Positions 53,446 to 62,354 of a stretch of DNA of 64,000 bases are shown here, piece by piece. This DNA comes from Aldrovandia affinis (taxonomy: Eukaryota > Chordata > Actinopteri > Notacanthiformes > Halosauridae). The stretch lies in contig JAINUG010000007.1 in the NCBI GenBank assembly GCA_029706075.1, positions 8,929,501 through 8,993,500 of the forward strand, in the 5' to 3' direction. The notes beneath the pieces were generated by a model. It did not search any database. It saw only the letters and a list, made by a program, of their open reading frames with translations, and was not told where the DNA came from. How positions within the stretch are numbered: the first letter of the stretch is position 1; each line of letters opens with the position of its first letter. A program made the position numbers and the translations under genes.

Positions 53446-55599
53446 CTATGTTTGGCAGTAGGCTAGGCTGAAAAGATATGTTTTTAATCTACATTTAAAA
53501 ATTGAAACTGTGTCCGAATCCCTAACATGCCTTGGTAAACCGTTCCACAACAGAGGAGCTCTAAAAGAGAAGGCTCTACCACCAGCTGTGCTTTTCAAAA
53601 TTCTAGGGAGTAATAGATGGCCGGCTTCTTGTGAACGAAGCAGTCGTGTCGGCTTATAGGGGGCAATCATTTCGGTCAGATATAAAGGTGCAAGTCCGTT
53701 TACTGCTTTAAAAGTTAGCAACAGTACTTTATAATCAGCCCGATATTTAATAGGAAGCTAATGTAGTGATGCTAACACTGGAGTAATGTGCTCATACTTC
53801 TTGGATCTAGTCAAAATACGTGCCGCTGTATTCTGTACTAGTTGAAGACTCTTTAGAGAGCTACTAGAGGAGCCGGATAATAAGGCATTACAATAGTCTA
53901 GCCTCGATGCAACAAAAGCATGCATCAAGGTTTTAGCATCCTCTAATGACAGAATGTGCCGAATTTTAGCTATGTTTCTTAGGTGAAAGAAAGCTACTCT
54001 GGAAGTGTTTTTAATATGAGTGTCAAATGTAAGGTCCTGATCAATAATAAAACCAAGGTTCTTAACCATAAGACTTGATGTAACTATGCAATCACCTGCA
54101 TTTAACTGCAGATTCAACTTGTTCCTTAATTTTTTGGGGCCCAAAACCATCATCTCTGTTTTATCTGAATTTAAAAGCAGGAAATGTACTGTCATCCAAT
54201 TCTTTATATCAGCGATACAGGCCTCTAATTGAGTGAGTTTAAGTGTTTCACCTGGTTTCATTGATATGTACAGCTGTGTATCATCTGCATACCAATGGAA
54301 ATTCACACCATGTTTACGAATAACATTACCGAGTGGTAGCAAGTATAATGAGAACAGTAATGGTCCCAGCACTGAGCCTTGTGGAATACCATATTTAACC
54401 TGAGAGTAGTCAGAGAACTCTTGATCTAATTGCACAAATTGAAACCGGTCTAATAAGTATGATTTAAACCATGAGAGTGCCCGTCCACGCAAACCAACCA
54501 TGTTTTCTAGCCTATGAAGGAGAATCTGGTGGTCAATAGTGTCAAAAGCAGCACTTATGTCAAGGAGCACTAGAATAGAAACACAACCAGTGTCCAATGC
54601 TAACAGTAAGTCATTTACAACTTTAATAAGTGCTGTCTCAGTGCTATGGTTTGGTCTAAAACCTGATTGTAGTGTTTCATACAGATTATTCGTTTTTAGG
54701 AAAGCAGTTAATTGCTGAGCTACAGATTTCTCTAAAAATTTTGACAAAAAGGGCAGATTTGAAATGGGCCTATAGTTCTTCAGATTAACCGGATCAAGAT
54801 TTGGTTTCTTTAGAAGAGGCTTGATTACTGCCACTTTTAAAGACCTAGGTACGCAACCCAATAATAGGGATGTATTTATGATATCTAACATGGGCTGGCC
54901 TAGCACAGGCAAAATCTCTTTAATAAGCTTTGTTGGTATGGGGTCTAACAGACATGTAGATGATTTGGAGGACATAACCAGTTTACTGAATTTGTCCAGA
55001 TCCAAGGGAGTGAAAAACTCAAGGGTCTCTACGCAACCCTGCTCCTGATAGCCCTGTGCTATCTCGGCAGTTGGAGTGCTAGATATTGGAGTCATTTTCA
55101 TAATTTGTTCTCTGATTGTCTCAATCTTATCAGTAAACGAGTTCATAAAGTCATTGGAATTATAGTTGGAAGGATAACTGATGGAAACTGAAGACTGTTT
55201 TTTTGTCAGTTTAGCTACCGTGTTAAATAGAAATCTTGGGTTGTTTTTATTCTGGTCAATTAATTTTGAGAAGTACAATGACCTAGCTGTAATAAGGGCG
55301 TGCTTGTATTCTATGAGGCTGTCCTTCCAAGCAGAGCGAAAAACCTCTAAATTGGTAGAGCGCCATCTGTGTTCTAATTTTCTGGAAACTTGTTTAAGGG
55401 CACGGGTATGGTCAGTAAACCAGGGTGCAAGTTTCTTCTCACTGCATTTTTCCTTTTGAGGGGGTGCGACCGCATCAAGTGTATTCCGTAAAATGTGATT
55501 TAGCGCATCTGTTTGATGATCAATTGACAAAAGGCTATTTGGGTCCTGACTTGATACTAAGGATTCGGGAAGTAAGTTTATAAATTTTGAAGCCGTCAA
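53446..55599 (-). pseudogene. L2 ORF2, reverse transcriptase and C-terminus (copy 2)
   Basis: 613 codons are open from 55599 to 53758. They contain [100 protein letters not shown] and [14 protein letters not shown] (YADD codons at 54291-54280), then the C-terminal [12 protein letters not shown] and [24 protein letters not shown] at about 53759-53757 replaces the Trp of HWLP. After it, 53721-53446 completes the protein (AGGRAFSFRAPLLWNGLP ... LFSLAYCQT). This is a well-kept RT with only one stop inside. Confidence 0.87.
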
Positions 55600-56206
55600 T
55601 TAATTTATAGAGTGGCTGGAATAGTATTTAGGTTCCGATTTAATAGGAATATTTACCTGAATTTCAAAAGAAGTCAAAAAGTGATCCGATAGTACAGGAT
55701 TATGGGGAGACACAATTATATTCTCGACATCGATACCATAGGATAAGACTAAATCTAAGGTATGATTGTGGCGGTGGGTTGGTTAAGATATATTTTGAAT
55801 AAAACCAACAGAGTCAATAATAGCTGCAAAAGCCAGTCCTAAAGGGTCACTGTCATTATCAACATGTATGTTGAAATCTCCGACAATCACAACTTTATCT
55901 GCCATGGTTGCCAAGCTTGATAAAAACTCTGCAAACTCAGAAAGAAAAACAGTATACGGTCCAGGTGGTCTATAAATAGTTATTAAGAGGAAGGGTTGCA
56001 CTGAGGTAACTAGATCTTTTGACTGTCCAGAAAGCATAGCAAGCGATTCAAAAGAGGAGAACTTATCCCCACATTTAGGTGTAAAACTAAATTTTGTCAA
56101 AAAAATCACAGCAACACCACCCCCTCTACCGGACAGATGCGGCACTTGGCAGCTGGCATAGCCATCGGGAGATGCCTCATTTAGTGCACTGTATTCGTCA
56201 GGCCTA
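55600..56206 (-). pseudogene. L2 ORF2, endonuclease part (copy 2)
   Basis: It continues ALNEASPDGYASCQVPHLSG, GGGVAVIFLTKFSFTPKCGD, TIYRPPGPYTVFLSEFAEFL and VIVGDFNIHVDNDSDPLGLA. TAA at about 55785-55783 interrupts QNIS*PTH, where copy 1 has a Glu codon. A second TAA at 55602-55600 (SIN*LTASKF) is shared with copy 1 at 9250-9252. The catalytic GDFN and SDHF motifs are kept. Confidence 0.82.
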
Positions 56207-56244
56207 CAGTCCTGGGAGAAGATGGACCCACAGTTGGAGAAAGT

Positions 56245-57426
56245 ATGACACCTAGTAGTGAAAGCCATTTGGAAGCTACTAGGCCGATAACCATCATATC
56301 TACCAGGACCACCATTAACATCGGAACATGGAACGTCAGAACCATGTTTGAAATTGGCAAAACAACTCAAGTGGCAGCTGAGATGAGACGCTATAATCTT
56401 GATCTACTGGGAATCAGTGAGTCAAGGTGGATAGGCTCTGGTCAGCAGAAATTTGCCACGGGGGAACTGTTGCTGTTCTCGGGCCACGAAGAAGCAAACG
56501 CACCCCATAGCCAGGGAGTGGCCTTGATGATGTCAAAGACTGCCCAGAGAGCTCTCATTGGATGGGAGGCTCATGGCCCACGGATCCTCACTGCCTGCTT
56601 CCGCACAACCAACAGGAGGATCAACATGGATATCATCCAAGGCTATGCCCCAACCAATGAGAGTGAGGAGGACATCAAGGAGGATTTCTACAACAGGCTG
56701 CTGACCATCATCCAGACACGCCCCAGACGTAACATCATCGTCACCATGGGAGACTTCAATGCCAAGATTGGCAGTAACAACCAGGGGTATGAGGAGATAA
56801 TGGGAAAACAGGGCTTGGGTGAGATGAATGAGAACGGGGAGAGATTTGCCAACCTTTGTGCCACTACGAGCCTTGTCATCGGAGGGAGTTTCTTCCACCA
56901 CAAACGGATACACAAGGCTACCTGGGTGTCACCAGACATGATGACAGAAAATCAAATCGATCATGTCTGCATCGGGAAAAAGTTCAGAAGATCTCTCGAA
57001 GATGTACGGGTCAGACGGGGAGCTGATGTTGCATCGGACCACCACCTCCTGGTCGCCCGAATGAAACTAAAGCTGAGGAGAAACTGGACAGGACAAACAA
57101 GTCAGCGTCAGCGGTACAACACTATTGCCCTGAGAGAACCAGCCAGGCTAGAAGAGTTTAAAACCGCACTCTCCAATAAGGTCCAGATCCTGCAACAGCG
57201 GATGGAGAGAGAGACCATGGAGGATAAGTGGCAGAGCATTAAACAGGTAGTAACATCAACATGCCAGGAAGTGCTAGGAAACAAGACACAGAGTCACAAA
57301 GAATGGATCTCAGTAGGGACCTTAGAAAAGATCCAAGAGAGAAAAAGAAGGAAGGCAGAAATTAACAGCAGCCGCACACACGTGCGAGAAAAGCTCAGGC
57401 CCAAGAGCAATATTCGAAGCAAATAG
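56245..57426 (+). pseudogene. RTE-like LINE, endonuclease domain
   Basis: A 393-codon frame. APE endonuclease motifs are NIGTWNVRTMFEIGK, LLGISESRWIGSG (catalytic Glu), IIQGYAPTNESEED, IVTMGDFNAKIGSNN, NQIDHVCIGKKFRRSLEDVR and VASDHHLLVARMKLK (Asp-His). A charged linker follows (KTQSHKEWISVGTLEKIQER). The frame stops at TAG 57424-57426 after an indel cluster near 57375-57420, where the original protein ran on in other frames (AQAQEQYS, then EANRVVKRSIR). The initiating Met at 56245 is plausible but untested. Confidence 0.85.
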
Positions 57427-57466
57427 AGTAGTTAAGAGGAGCATAAGGACAGACAAGAGAAATTAC

Positions 57467-59248
57467 ATGGAGGCACTGGCAGCAGAGGCAGAAGAGGCAG
57501 CTCATAAGGGTAACATGAGAGAGCTGTATAATAACATCAAAAAGCTCTCTGGAAAGTTTAGCCAGCCAGAGAGGCCAGTGAGGGACAAAGAGGGGAAAAT
57601 AATTCCAGAGATAGAGCAGCAACAACGTAGATGGGCAGAGCACTTTGAGGAGCTACTGAACAGACCATCTCCTCCGAATCCAGAGAATATCCAGCCAGCC
57701 AACAACGATCTACCGATTGTTTGTGATGTTCCATCAAAGGAAGAGATATCCAAGGCCATCAAGCAATTGAGAAACGGGAAGTCAGCCGGGCCAGACACCA
57801 TTCCTGCAGAAGCACTGAAAGCAGATGAAAGGACCACAGTGGAAATGCTCCATCCTCTGTTCCAGGACATTTGGGAAGAGGAGGACATTCCATCAGAGTG
57901 GAAGGAGGGCTACCTCATTAAGCTCCCCAAGAAGGGTGACCTTAGTTCCTGCTCCAACTACAGGGGGATAACTCTGCTGTCAACCCCAGGAAAGATCTTT
58001 AATAGAGTCATCCTAAACAGGATGAAGGATGCTGTTGACCCACACCTCCGAGATCAACAAGCTGGCTTCAGGAAGAGTAGATCCTGCACGGATCAGATAA
58101 CAACCCTGCGGATCATCCTGGAACAGTCCTTGGAGTGGAACTCACCTCTCTATGTTAATTTCATTGACTACGAGAAGGCGTTTGACAGTGTGGATAGGCA
58201 GACCATCTGGAAACTGTTGAGACACTATGGGGTACCGGCAAAGCTTACTAACATCATCAGGAACTCATACGAGGGAATGACCTGCAGAGTGGTTCATGGC
58301 CAACACCTCACTGATGCCTTCCAGGTGAGAACAGGAGTGAGGCAAGGATGCCTGTTGTCACCTTTCCTTTTTCTGTTAGCCATCGACTGGGTAATGAAGA
58401 CATCAACTGCCCAGAAGAGGAATGGCATCCAGTGGACTCCTTGGACTCAGCTGGATGACCTCGACTTTGCTGATGACCTGGCCCTTCTTTCCCACACCCA
58501 GCAACAAATGCAGGAGAAGACCAACATAATCTCAACACACTCGGCAAGCCTTGGTCTCATTATACACAAAGGAAAGAGCAAGATCCTCAAGGTAAATAAC
58601 AACAATACTACCCCCGTCACACTAGAGGGTGAAGCACTAGAGGAGGTGGAGAGCTTCACTTATCTTGGCAGTGTGGTCGACAAGCTGGGAGGGACAGATG
58701 CTGATGTTAAAGTTCGAATTGGAAAGGCAAGGGCAGCTTTTCACCAGTTGAAGAATGTCTGGAGATCATCTGAGCTGCCGAGAAACATCAAGATCAGGAT
58801 CTTTAATTCCATGGTGAAGCCTGTTCTACTATATGGAGCAGAGACCTGGAGAACAACCGTCACCACCATGAAGAAAATCCAGACATTCATTAACTCCTGC
58901 CTCAGACGAATCCTGAGAATACACTGGCCGAACACCATCAGCAACCTGGACCTGTGGCAGCAGACAGGGCAGCAGCCTGTTGAGGAAGAGATCCTCCAAA
59001 GACGCTGGAGATGGGTTGGCCATACCCTTCGCAAGCCTGCATCTAACATCACAAGACAAGCCCTCTTCTGGAATCCACAAGGGAAAAGGAAGAGAGGCAG
59101 GCCAAGAAACAGCTGGCGGCGTGACCTGGATGCAGATGTGAAGAGGTCTGGCCATACATGGGGACAACTGGAGAAGATGGCCCAGGACCGGAATGCCTGG
59201 AGAGCCCTTGTTCGTGGCCTATGCCCAAGGATGGGCAGTAGGCGATGA
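57467..59248 (+). CDS. RTE-like LINE, reverse transcriptase, open over 593 codons
   Basis: Motifs in order: IKQLRNGKSAGPDTIPAEAL, WKEGYLIKLPKKGDLSSCSN, YRGITLLSTPGKIFNRVIL, QAGFRKSRSCTDQITTLRII, FIDYEKAFDSVDRQTIWKLL, GVRQGCLLSPFLFLLAIDWV and FADDLALLSHTQQQMQEKTN (FADD at 58466-58477). The tail is ESFTYLGSVVDKLGGTDADV, VLLYGAETWR and a conserved C-terminal segment (RRWRWVGHTLRKPASN, KRGRPRNSWRRDLDADVKRS). All RT catalytic positions look intact. The first ATG at 57467 is inside the original ORF; the frame continues upstream to 57416 without ATG. Close relatives of this kind of protein occur in many invertebrates and fish (from general knowledge). Confidence 0.9.
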   Translation: MEALAAEAEEAAHKGNMRELYNNIKKLSGKFSQPERPVRDKEGKIIPEIEQQQRRWAEHFEELLNRPSPPNPENIQPANNDLPIVCDVPSKEEISKAIKQLRNGKSAGPDTIPAEALKADERTTVEMLHPLFQDIWEEEDIPSEWKEGYLIKLPKKGDLSSCSNYRGITLLSTPGKIFNRVILNRMKDAVDPHLRDQQAGFRKSRSCTDQITTLRIILEQSLEWNSPLYVNFIDYEKAFDSVDRQTIWKLLRHYGVPAKLTNIIRNSYEGMTCRVVHGQHLTDAFQVRTGVRQGCLLSPFLFLLAIDWVMKTSTAQKRNGIQWTPWTQLDDLDFADDLALLSHTQQQMQEKTNIISTHSASLGLIIHKGKSKILKVNNNNTTPVTLEGEALEEVESFTYLGSVVDKLGGTDADVKVRIGKARAAFHQLKNVWRSSELPRNIKIRIFNSMVKPVLLYGAETWRTTVTTMKKIQTFINSCLRRILRIHWPNTISNLDLWQQTGQQPVEEEILQRRWRWVGHTLRKPASNITRQALFWNPQGKRKRGRPRNSWRRDLDADVKRSGHTWGQLEKMAQDRNAWRALVRGLCPRMGSRR

Positions 59249-59273
59249 TGATGATGATGATTCGTCAGGCCTA

Positions 59274-59617
59274 AGCCAGGTTTCAGTGAAACTAATCAGG
59301 TCAAAACTATGGTCCGTGATTAGTTCGTTCACAAGAACCGCCTTGGGGGAAAGTGATCTAACATTTAACAATCCACATTTAAGATGCGTCTTACTACAGG
59401 CAACACTTACTGCAGGCTGAGAGGTTTTAATATAAATAAGATTATGTACACAAATGCCACGACAGCCAGTGTGCTCAGATAGCTTTTTACTTCTAAAACC
59501 ATTTCCAAAACGAGGGACAGACACAGTCTCAATAGCTAAGCTAGTCACGGGTTTTTGGAAGCTAGCAGACAGTGGTTTAGGACCAGAAGTCTGCTGCCTG
59601 GCTAGCGCTCTGAGAGG
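59274..59617 (-). pseudogene. L2 ORF2 start (same frame as ORF1 after one UGA), cut by RTE insertion
   Basis: After the ORF1 TGA the frame stays open: PLRALARQQTSGPKPLSASF, then VTSLAIETVSVPRFGNGFRS, LLNVRSLSPKAVLVNELITD and FTETWLRPDE, up to the inserted RTE-like LINE. No in-frame ATG exists before the endonuclease motifs; a GTG stands at 59548-59546. The continuation is at 56192. How the enzyme would be started is unclear: UGA readthrough, re-initiation, or a non-AUG start are the options. Confidence 0.78.
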
Positions 59618-60487
59618 TCATACATTTTGCGAATTTATACTATGGGAAAAATTTCTAGATAATAGAAGAGCACCTCTCCAGTTCGGGTGGAGTCCGTCTC
59701 TCTTCAGTAAGCCAGGCTTTCCCCAAAAAGTGGGCCAATTGTCTATGAAGCCCAAGTCGTTGTCAGTACACCAGTTAGCCATCCAGCGATTTAGCGACGT
59801 GAGTCTACTGTAGACTTCGTCACTCCTACGGGCAGGGATAGGGCCAGAGATAATTACTTCCCGACTGAGTGTTTTAGCGAGCTTACACACCGAAACAAAA
59901 TTATTTTTAGTGATCTCCGACTGCCTAAGTCGAACATCGTTGGTGCCAGCGTGGATAATAATTTTAGAATATTTGCGATTATTCTTAGCTAGCACCTTTA
60001 AGTTTGCCTCCACGTCGGTAGCTCTGGCCCCAGGCAAACATTGGACTATGGTCGCTGGTGACTCTATCCTCACGTCTCGTGAAATGGAATCGCCAATTAT
60101 CAGAGCTTTCTCAGTAGGTGTATTACTGAGTGGGGAAAAACGATTCGAAACGTGAGTTGGGTGTATGACCTCCTTGGGACGGCGACTATGCCTCCCTCGA
60201 ACCGTGACAAAAACGCCTTGCTGCGAAGGCTCTGCTGGGGGAATAGCACTAATGTCTAGGCTATTTAAACTCCCTGGTGCATCCAGCGCCAACAGAAAAG
60301 ACTCTATGTAACTCTCTCCTTCCTGAATCTGGCGAAGCGTCCGGATGCGGTCCTCAAGCTCAACTATTTTCTGCGCCAATTCTAAATTCAGTTGACACTT
60401 ACTACAAATACCAGTTACGTTAAACTTGGCGTCAGAACTAACACTAAACATATTGCACTCCAAGCAGGAAACAAGGGAGGAAGCCAT
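59618..60487 (-). CDS. L2 ORF1 (zinc-knuckle-like plus SGNH esterase), intact
   Basis: This is a full 289-codon frame from ATG. CX2C pairs CLEC and CSKC lie near residues 8-32. A short coiled coil follows (LAQKIVELEDRIRTLRQIQE, residues about 37-56), then a linker and SGNH hydrolase blocks: GDSISRDV (Ser, about 131), [21 protein letters not shown] (about 180) and KRDGLHPNWRG (Asp/His, about 267). All expected catalytic residues are present. Its stop TGA (59620-59618) is followed by an open frame in the same register that leads into ORF2. An ATG overlaps the stop (ATGA) but opens only a 14-codon frame. Confidence 0.88.
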   Translation of the reverse strand: MASSLVSCLECNMFSVSSDAKFNVTGICSKCQLNLELAQKIVELEDRIRTLRQIQEGESYIESFLLALDAPGSLNSLDISAIPPAEPSQQGVFVTVRGRHSRRPKEVIHPTHVSNRFSPLSNTPTEKALIIGDSISRDVRIESPATIVQCLPGARATDVEANLKVLAKNNRKYSKIIIHAGTNDVRLRQSEITKNNFVSVCKLAKTLSREVIISGPIPARRSDEVYSRLTSLNRWMANWCTDNDLGFIDNWPTFWGKPGLLKRDGLHPNWRGALLLSRNFSHSINSQNV

Positions 60488-60821
60488 GGTCGAATTCCTT
60501 ACCGTAAATGTTTTCTTGGGTGTCGAACAGGAAATTGCAAAAAGGCCACAAGTTGAAGAGGCAGACTGCTCCCAGGGCCTGGGAGTCGCCCCGAGAGGGC
60601 CAGGCTATTACCTTGGAGGACCTGGAGGCTTGCCTAGGAGAGTGGGAGGCAGATCTGCTCTGTCTGGTGGCAGGTTTTGCCTGAGCAGAGGAGCCTATGG
60701 ATAGGAGGGAGTTGCTTCAGCCCCTGCACTGGCCCAAGCATGGCCTGGCCTTTGCTAGTCCGGTGGACCATCCTTTTGAGGTTTCCAGAGACGGGGACCC
60801 CTGGGAGGAGCCGACAGAAGC

Positions 60822-60897
60822 TTTTCCCTGGTGTAAGTGGTGTGGGGAAACAGCCCAGTGATGGGGTGACTCCCCACACCACTCACACCAGGGAAAA
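60822..60897. repeat. 27-bp inverted repeat (strong hairpin)
   Basis: ttttccctggtgtaagtggt...gtgggga at 60822-60848 pairs with tccccacaccactcacacca...gggaaaa at 60871-60897, with one mismatch and a 22-base loop. Each arm also reads PWCKWCGE-like (plus) in the degraded gag region, so it may be an inverted duplication of a zinc-finger coding word. Confidence 0.85.
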
Positions 60898-61043
60898 GTT
60901 TGGGTGCGGAAGTGACAGTCATCATTGGCACCACTGTCCAGCCCCAATTGATGCGACTGTCCACCAGCTTCTCTCCTCCCTGACTGAGGAGGAGAGTAAG
61001 GCACTAAGACCAGGCCAGGCATTCATAACTCTCCAGGCTGCTG

Positions 61044-61200
61044 TCCTTGTCGACTGCTGTCGCCAGGGTCCCTGCGGGCCCCTTGTTGCCTGCTGTCTCT
61101 GGCCTTCCTTGGGGCCCCTCGATGACTGCGGTCTCCGGCCTTCCTGTGGGCCACTTGTTGCCTGCTGTCGCCGGCCTCCCTGGGGGCCCCATGTTGCCAG
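61044..61200. repeat. GC-rich minisatellite, about three and a half copies
   Basis: Imperfect 45-48-bp units built around gttgcctgctgtcgccggcc / tccctgggggcccc. On the minus strand they would encode a proline/glycine-rich repeat (GPPGRPATAGNKWPTGRPET), which is probably meaningless. Confidence 0.7.
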
Positions 61201-61364
61201 CAGGGGGTTCAGAGCTGCCTTGTTATGTCTCTGGTATTGGCTCACTGGTGCAACAGGCATGGCTGGTGTTTGACCCTGGGGGCAGGGCCTCCTAGAGCCC
61301 TGGTGTTCCTCGCCCAGTGTCTGGAGATTTCCGCCTCCTCCCCTTAGTCGGAGCCGAAGGGGAG

Positions 61365-61790
61365 TGTATGTAACAATGGGAGAGGTGGAGTAGAGAGGGT
61401 TATGCCTCCCTTTTGGCTGCTGTCAAGTGCTTCTGTTCCCTCCCACAGCCTGGAGAGGACTACAGGACAGCGGTCTCACTCACAGGTACATCACATGTAG
61501 ATCACATGAGCAATAAACTCAGCTGTGCCTTCGTTACACCATTATAAAAGCACAGCCTGCCATGCCTGTGGGGAATTTTCTGGGCATTGAGGAAGAAGTG
61601 CTAGCTTTTTGTTGCAGTTTTTACCCTCTATGCAATAGCATTTGATTTAACTTCATTATTTTGGTGGTTTGTTTTATTTTATAAAGTTGAAAGAAAATAA
61701 GCTGGCCATTGGACTATTAGAACTTTATTTTGGGTTTGTCTTTGATCGACTCACCACCTAGCAGGGGGCCATCCCTGCCACCTTGTGACA
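61365..61790 (+). mobile_element. 3' LTR of the old retrotransposon
   Basis: It begins tgtatgtaacaatgggagag directly after a polypurine tract (gccgaaggggag) and ends ccttgtgaca. It carries the same TATAAAA word (61543-61550) as the left LTR. The 426-bp length is shorter than the left copy by several small gaps. Confidence 0.7.
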
Positions 61791-62350
61791 CCTCCCTTTT
61801 GGTGACCTGTGATTATAATGGCTGTTATTGGTGATAATTATGATGAGTGACAATGAGTGCTCGCCTGCGTTTGCTCTGTTCCCATGGTTTCAAGCCAGTT
61901 TCCCAACTGTGTAATTTTCTGCCTCGTCTGTGAGGAGAGCCCTTTCATGATCTCTTTTTCTCTCTCCCCCTCTCATTCTTTCATTCTTTCTCTCTCTCTC
62001 GTGTGCTGCTCCTGCCAGGCCTGACTTTGAAAGAATGCTCACCTTGTCCACTGCTGCAGCTCTGCATCTTAATGAGCATTGAAATGCTTATTTTGCGTTT
62101 TACATTCAAGTATGAATTGTTTAAGGATAACTACAAATACGTGCCTTCTTGGATGACTTTCATTCCATAACTGGGCTCGAGTCAAATGTTGATCCCTTAA
62201 ACGTGAACACTCCATGCATAATGGTGTTTAATTTGTCTGAGAGCCTTTGGTAATGCAACTCAGTCTGTAATGTATCATTTTTTACAAATGAAATGAATTA
62301 CGTTTTACAAAATAAGAACGCACCAAACCATTGGGGGACAAGTACAAGTA
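61791..62350. other. Non-coding, presumed host sequence
   Basis: AT-rich with one CT-rich run (61955-61999). No coding frame, transposon or terminal repeat was seen. The segment 62020-62110 (cttaatgagcattgaaatgc) has a conserved-element look but no support. Confidence 0.4.
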
Positions 62351-62354
62351 TCAA

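Larger units (their letters stand above)
56207..59259 (+). mobile_element. RTE-like LINE, nearly intact, 14-bp target duplication
   Basis: It is inserted in the L2 endonuclease. Flanks attcgtcaggccta at 56193-56206 and 59260-59273 are identical. It is about 3.05 kb, with an endonuclease frame (56245-57426), an RT frame (57467-59248) and a 3' end made of short ATG/GAT repeats. A microsatellite-like tail and variable target duplication fit the RTE clade. It is the best-preserved element in the window, so it is the youngest visible insertion in its nest. The RTE assignment is by overall organisation and motif style. Confidence 0.85.
52709..60540 (-). mobile_element. L2-clade LINE (copy 2), near full length, interrupted by an RTE-like LINE
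   Basis: On the minus strand it has ORF1 (60487-59618), ORF2 (59617-59274, then 56192-53446), and a 3' UTR with the gtgaaaagcgctatacaaat motif and a (TTGAT)n tail at 52709-52730. It is the same family as 4893-12071, closely similar throughout, but with another tail repeat. The 5' end is at about 60540, just beyond the region shared with copy 1 (ccaagaaaacatttacggta), so it may lack most of the 5' UTR. It is interrupted at 56207-59259 by the RTE-like element. Confidence 0.88.
60541..61364 (+). pseudogene. Degraded gag-like interior of the old LTR element
   Basis: On the plus strand broken stretches resemble a retrotransposon gag/coat region: LEDLEACLGEWEADLLCLVA, then ELLQPLHWPKHGLAFASPVD. 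They are followed by a cysteine/histidine-rich bit (WCKWCGE...SPHHSHQGK) and low-complexity repeats at 61044-61200. Frameshifts and stops are frequent. The assignment is weak and based on position between L2 and the 3' LTR. Confidence 0.35.
52097..61790 (+). mobile_element. Old LTR retrotransposon shell (Gypsy-like), nested with L2 and RTE
   Basis: Direct repeats at 52097-52568 and 61365-61790 share long blocks (tggtggtttgttttatttta, aagcacagcctgccatgcct, ccattataaaagcacagcc). Both end in ...gcgaca / ...gtgaca, and the right copy starts TGTATG after a polypurine tract gaaggggag. The left repeat is followed by tatggtggaggatgcaggca, a leader region. The interior at 60541-61364 holds degraded gag-like sequence. 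Most of the interior is the L2 insertion. The two LTRs differ at many positions, so the element is old. No target duplication was recognised. Confidence 0.72.

Noticed and set aside
61047-61295. Open frames in the GC-rich minisatellite giving collagen-like G/P-rich repeats
   Set aside because: They arise on both strands from the same tandem repeat, have no domain, and sit in a degraded LTR element.
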